16,283 bases of DNA from Candidatus Rokuibacteriota bacterium (GTDB taxonomy: Bacteria > JAUVQV01): assembly GCA_030597995.1 (NCBI GenBank), contig JAUVQV010000001.1, positions 1 to 16,283 of the forward strand, read 5' to 3'. Positions 13,656 to 16,283 of this stretch are shown here, piece after piece; position 1 is the first letter of the stretch, and each line of letters opens with the position of its first letter. The translations under genes and the position numbers were made by a program. The notes below the pieces were generated by a model. The model was not told where the DNA came from, searched no databases, and saw only the letters and a program-made list of their open reading frames with translations.

Positions 13656-15995
13656 GTGGACTCGCACGCCCTGAAGGTCCTGGAGTACGGGCAAGTTCTT
13701 CGACTGCTGCAGGCCAGGGCCCCGAGTTCCCTCGGTAGGACAACCCTCGCCACCCTGTCGCCCAGCTCTCGCCGGGAGGTGGTGCTCGAACGGCAGAGGC
13801 AGACCACCGAGATGCGCACTCTGCGGGAGAGACACGGGGACCTCCCCTGGGCCGGTTCCGGGGACATCTCAGGTCACCTCGAGAGGCTGAAGGCCGAGGA
13901 CTCCTGGATTGAGCCCCGCCATCTCTATTGCATCGCGGAGTTCATCACGGCCGCACTGCGCGTCAAAGAGCAGATACTCTCCTCAGGCGACTCAATCCCG
14001 GTGGTAGCGCGGATAGCCGCCGGCATCCCGGAGCTCGGGGAGCTGGGCCGCGAAATCAAGAGGTGTGTTAACTCCGAGGGGGAGGTCCTTGACAACGCCT
14101 CGCCCGAGCTCGCGAGAGTGAGGAAGAGCATCTCCAGTGTGCGCCGGGAGGTGATGGCGTTTCTGGAGGGGTTCTTTCGCGAGGGGAGGGGAGCCGAGGC
14201 CATCCAGGAGAAAATTATCACTCAGAGAAACGGGCGGTATGTGATCCCGGTCAAGGCCGGCTCACGAACCCTCATCCCGGGGCTGGTCCATGACCGTTCC
14301 GCCAGTGGGCTCACCCTTTACCTGGAGCCCCACGCAGCGGTGGAGAAAAACAACAGTCTCAGGGAGCTTGTGCTGGGGGAAAAGGCGGAAGTCCGCAAGG
14401 TACTGCAGTCTCTCAGCGGAGGGGTTCGCGGCCGGGACGCAGAGTTAAGGCGGGCTACGGAGGTGATGGCGGAGCTGGAAGCGATATGGGCGCGAGCAGT
14501 TTACAGCGGTGAAAGGGACATGGTGGAGCCGGAGGTCTTTGAAGAGGGGGGGCGGCTAAGGCTGAGGGGAGCCGAACACCCCCTGCTGCAGGAGACACTG
14601 GGTGAAGGGGTGGTCCCGATCGATGTGGAGTTCGGGGGGGAGAACCGGACTCTGGTCCTGACGGGACCGAACACGGGCGGTAAGACGGCCGCACTCAAGA
14701 CCGTTGGGCTGCTGTGTCTGATGGCACAGAGCGGCCTGCATCTCCCAGCCTCGCCGGGGAGCGGCCTGAGCTGCTTTCCCGAGATTCTGGCCGACATCGG
14801 AGACGAGCAGTCCCTGGAACAGAACCTCTCGACCTTCTCAGGCCACATGAAGAACATCATCGCTCTCCTCGAGAAGGCCGCTCCGGAGGCTCTCGTCCTC
14901 CTCGATGAGCTCGGTGCGGGGACGGAACCCCAGGAGGGCGCGGCCCTTGGGATCGCTATCCTGGAGGAGGTCCAGGCACAGGGGGCGACAGCCATGGCCA
15001 CTACCCACCACAACGCGGTAAAGGTGTACGCCTCCACGACTCCTGGTGTCGCCAACGCATCCATGGAGTTCGACGGCAAGACGCTGCAGCCCACCTACCG
15101 CCTGGTAATGGGGGTGCCGGGAAGGAGCCAAGCCTTCGCGGTAGCCGCGCACTTGGGGCTGAGGGAGGAGACAATTCGAAGGGCGCAGGCGCATCAGACA
15201 CACGGTGAGGTGCAACTGGACGACCTCATGGCTGACCTGGAGGGAAGACGCGAGGGGATGGGGAGGGAGAGCGCCTCTTTAACGGAAGCCCGGCGGAGGC
15301 TGGATGAGGAAGAGCACGCGCAGCAGAAGCGCTGGAAGGAGAGACACGATCGGCTGTCGGGGGAGGCCCGGCAGGTGATCCGGGAGGCAGAAAGGGAGCT
15401 GCACGAACACCTCCGAACCCTGCGAAGAATAAAAAGCCCTGCCGCGGCTCAAGGAGTGAAGTCCTCCCTGCAGGGGCTGCGGAATGTGCTCGAAGAACAG
15501 CTTCCGGGCGGGCAACCCCAGGCACCTCCGGTGGGCCGGCTCTCTCCGGGGGACCAGGTGTTCCTGAAGACAGTGCGGGCCTGGGGAACGGTGGAGGAGC
15601 TGGGCAATGACACCGCGGTAGTCCAAGTGGGCGACAAGAGGTGCACCATCTCTTTGGCGGAAGTAGAGAGGAGAGAGAGCAGCGCTTCCTCGGGACACGG
15701 AGAGCGGCCGCTTCGCGGGAGACACTATACGGTCGAGGTACCGGAGGTCGACTCCTCAGAGATCAACCTCAGAGGCTTGTCGGTGGAAGAGGCCCTTCCC
15801 GAGCTCGAGAGATTCATTGACGCCGCCGCGCTCAACGGCCTTTCACAGATCGCAGTGATCCATGGGAAGGGTACCGGTCGGCTCCAAGAGGCAGTCGCGG
15901 GCTGTCTTGCGGATGATCCGAGGGTGGAGAGTTTCGAGCTGGCACCCCTCAATGAGGGGGGCGCGGGGGTGACCAAGGTCAGGCTCTCTGTGTAG
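13656..15995 (+). CDS. mutS2: MutS2 ATPase with C-terminal Smr domain
   Basis: MutS2 is a MutS paralogue without the mismatch-recognition domain. It has been linked to suppression of recombination and, in Bacillus, to rescue of collided ribosomes. The 779 residues include a helical core/clamp region, the ABC-type ATPase with Walker A GPNTGGKT (337-344), the SLEQNLSTFSGHM signature (386-398) and Walker B LVLLDELG (413-420). A long charged coiled-coil insertion follows (about 505-620), then a KOW-like stretch (LSPGDQVFLKTVRAWGTVEE) and the Smr domain (703-779) with HGKGTG. The first Smr motif reads INLRG, Asn 704 where Asp is frequent. The start GTG at 13656 is 17 bases after the NIF3 stop; the ATG at 13643 is out of frame. 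Confidence 0.96.
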   Translation: MDSHALKVLEYGQVLRLLQARAPSSLGRTTLATLSPSSRREVVLERQRQTTEMRTLRERHGDLPWAGSGDISGHLERLKAEDSWIEPRHLYCIAEFITAALRVKEQILSSGDSIPVVARIAAGIPELGELGREIKRCVNSEGEVLDNASPELARVRKSISSVRREVMAFLEGFFREGRGAEAIQEKIITQRNGRYVIPVKAGSRTLIPGLVHDRSASGLTLYLEPHAAVEKNNSLRELVLGEKAEVRKVLQSLSGGVRGRDAELRRATEVMAELEAIWARAVYSGERDMVEPEVFEEGGRLRLRGAEHPLLQETLGEGVVPIDVEFGGENRTLVLTGPNTGGKTAALKTVGLLCLMAQSGLHLPASPGSGLSCFPEILADIGDEQSLEQNLSTFSGHMKNIIALLEKAAPEALVLLDELGAGTEPQEGAALGIAILEEVQAQGATAMATTHHNAVKVYASTTPGVANASMEFDGKTLQPTYRLVMGVPGRSQAFAVAAHLGLREETIRRAQAHQTHGEVQLDDLMADLEGRREGMGRESASLTEARRRLDEEEHAQQKRWKERHDRLSGEARQVIREAERELHEHLRTLRRIKSPAAAQGVKSSLQGLRNVLEEQLPGGQPQAPPVGRLSPGDQVFLKTVRAWGTVEELGNDTAVVQVGDKRCTISLAEVERRESSASSGHGERPLRGRHYTVEVPEVDSSEINLRGLSVEEALPELERFIDAAALNGLSQIAVIHGKGTGRLQEAVAGCLADDPRVESFELAPLNEGGAGVTKVRLSV

Positions 15996-16006
15996 CTCAT
16001 CCCATC

Positions 16007-16084
16007 TGTCATTCCGAGGGAGGCCTCAGGCCGAGTCGAGGAATCTGAAAAACGATAGATCCCTCGACTTCGCCCGGGATGGCA
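16007..16084. repeat. Imperfect palindromic intergenic repeat (TGTCATTCCGAG type)
   Basis: TGTCATTCCGAGG (16007-16019) and the CCCGGGATGGCA end (16073-16084) form the outer arms. GTCGAGGAATC (16035-16045) and GATCCCTCGAC (16058-16068) form an inner stem with one mismatch. This type of interspersed repeat is common in many environmental bacterial genomes. It sits 11 bases after the mutS2 stop and could serve as a transcript end, followed by another small hairpin at 16099-16112. Confidence 0.7.
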
Positions 16085-16144
16085 TGAAAGGACGTTGAGC
16101 CTTTCCAAAGGCGGTAAGATTATTTAGGGGTGTCGTTTTTTTAC

Positions 16145-16173
16145 TTGACACTGATAATCATTATCATTACTTT
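16145..16173 (+). promoter_or_regulatory. Fur-regulated promoter with perfect 7-1-7 Fur box
   Basis: The -35 TTGACA (16145-16150) is followed after 17 bases by TACTTT (16168-16173), a weak -10 that keeps the important first T, second A and last T. The spacer contains TGATAATCATTATCA (16152-16166), an exact match to the 7-1-7 Fur consensus TGATAAT-N-ATTATCA. A bound Fur dimer would block RNA polymerase when iron is plentiful. Local AT content rises sharply here. Confidence 0.8.
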
Positions 16174-16226
16174 ATGGAGTATTGAAATTTAAACACTCAG
16201 GTAAGAAAGAAATTTCGCACGCACCG

Positions 16227-16283
16227 ATGCACAATATGGACTATTATCTACACGATCTGGTCCTTCGGCATACCGGACAACGC
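16227..16283 (+). CDS. Start of an unidentified, probably iron-regulated gene (partial)
   Basis: An open frame runs to the window end: MHNMDYYLHDLVLRHTGQR from ATG 16227. The same frame is open back to a TTG at 16182, which would add 15 residues (LKFKHSGKKEISHAP) but would lie within two or three bases of the predicted transcript start. No convincing Shine-Dalgarno precedes either start, and 19 residues are too few to name a family. The Fur box upstream is the only clue to its role, suggesting iron uptake, storage or metabolism. Confidence 0.35.
   Translation, partial: MHNMDYYLHDLVLRHTGQR

Noticed and set aside
15725..16108. Minus-strand open frame over the mutS2 3' end and downstream repeat
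   Set aside because: Its start codes for a CHPGRSRGI / LGMTDGMSY-type peptide, a known false product of the palindromic TGTCATTCCGAG repeat; the rest is antisense to mutS2.
1..16283. CRISPR array, tRNA, rRNA, riboswitch or prophage
   Set aside because: No regularly spaced repeats, cloverleaf or conserved RNA cores were seen on reading both strands, and no phage or transposase proteins are encoded.

Overview
The window looks like a chromosomal housekeeping segment of a GC-rich bacterium, most likely a deltaproteobacterial-type lineage (Desulfobacterota in the broad sense), probably uncultured. The main support is gene order on the minus strand: rpmH, rnpA, yidD, yidC, a jag remnant, mnmE, rsmG, parA, parB, bactofilin, ATP synthase F0 b-type subunit. 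From general knowledge, the run parA-parB-bactofilin-atpF is characteristic of Geobacter-like genomes. The YqeY-MutS2 neighbourhood also fits. The taxonomic call is an inference from synteny and was not computed.

Layout: 1-8404 is entirely minus strand and carries the ribosomal protein L34 / RNase P / membrane insertase / tRNA and rRNA modification / chromosome partition block. It ends by running into the ATP synthase operon, which has its own promoter. Two parS sites lie at the 3' end of rsmG. About 830 noncoding bases rich in palindromic repeats separate them from parA. From 8413 on, everything is plus strand: a histidine cluster hisB-hisH-hisA-hisF-hisIE, then yqeY, a NIF3-family gene and mutS2. 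The window closes with an imperfect palindromic repeat and a promoter whose spacer holds a perfect 7-1-7 Fur box, driving a gene that runs off the end. The rpmH and hisB promoters stand back to back at about 8376-8441.

How the genes work together: ParA, ParB and the parS sites form a complete chromosome-segregation module, with a bactofilin in the same operon that could anchor it. RpmH, RnpA, YidD and YidC form the usual ribosome / tRNA maturation / membrane-insertion set. HisB, HisH, HisA, HisF and HisIE cover the middle of histidine synthesis (PR-ATP pyrophosphohydrolase, PR-AMP cyclohydrolase, ProFAR isomerase, IGP synthase, IGP dehydratase); hisG, hisD and hisC are not in the window.

Most noteworthy: hisA appears to start at an ACG codon, since no ATG, GTG or TTG can include its catalytic N-terminus. 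jag is reduced to a broken KH domain. mnmG is absent from between mnmE and rsmG, and dnaA is not beside rpmH. A run of ten C lies in the yidC proline linker. The parA-parS gap holds three kinds of palindromic repeat. I saw no CRISPR array, tRNA, rRNA, prophage or transposase gene, and no clearly novel multi-gene system.
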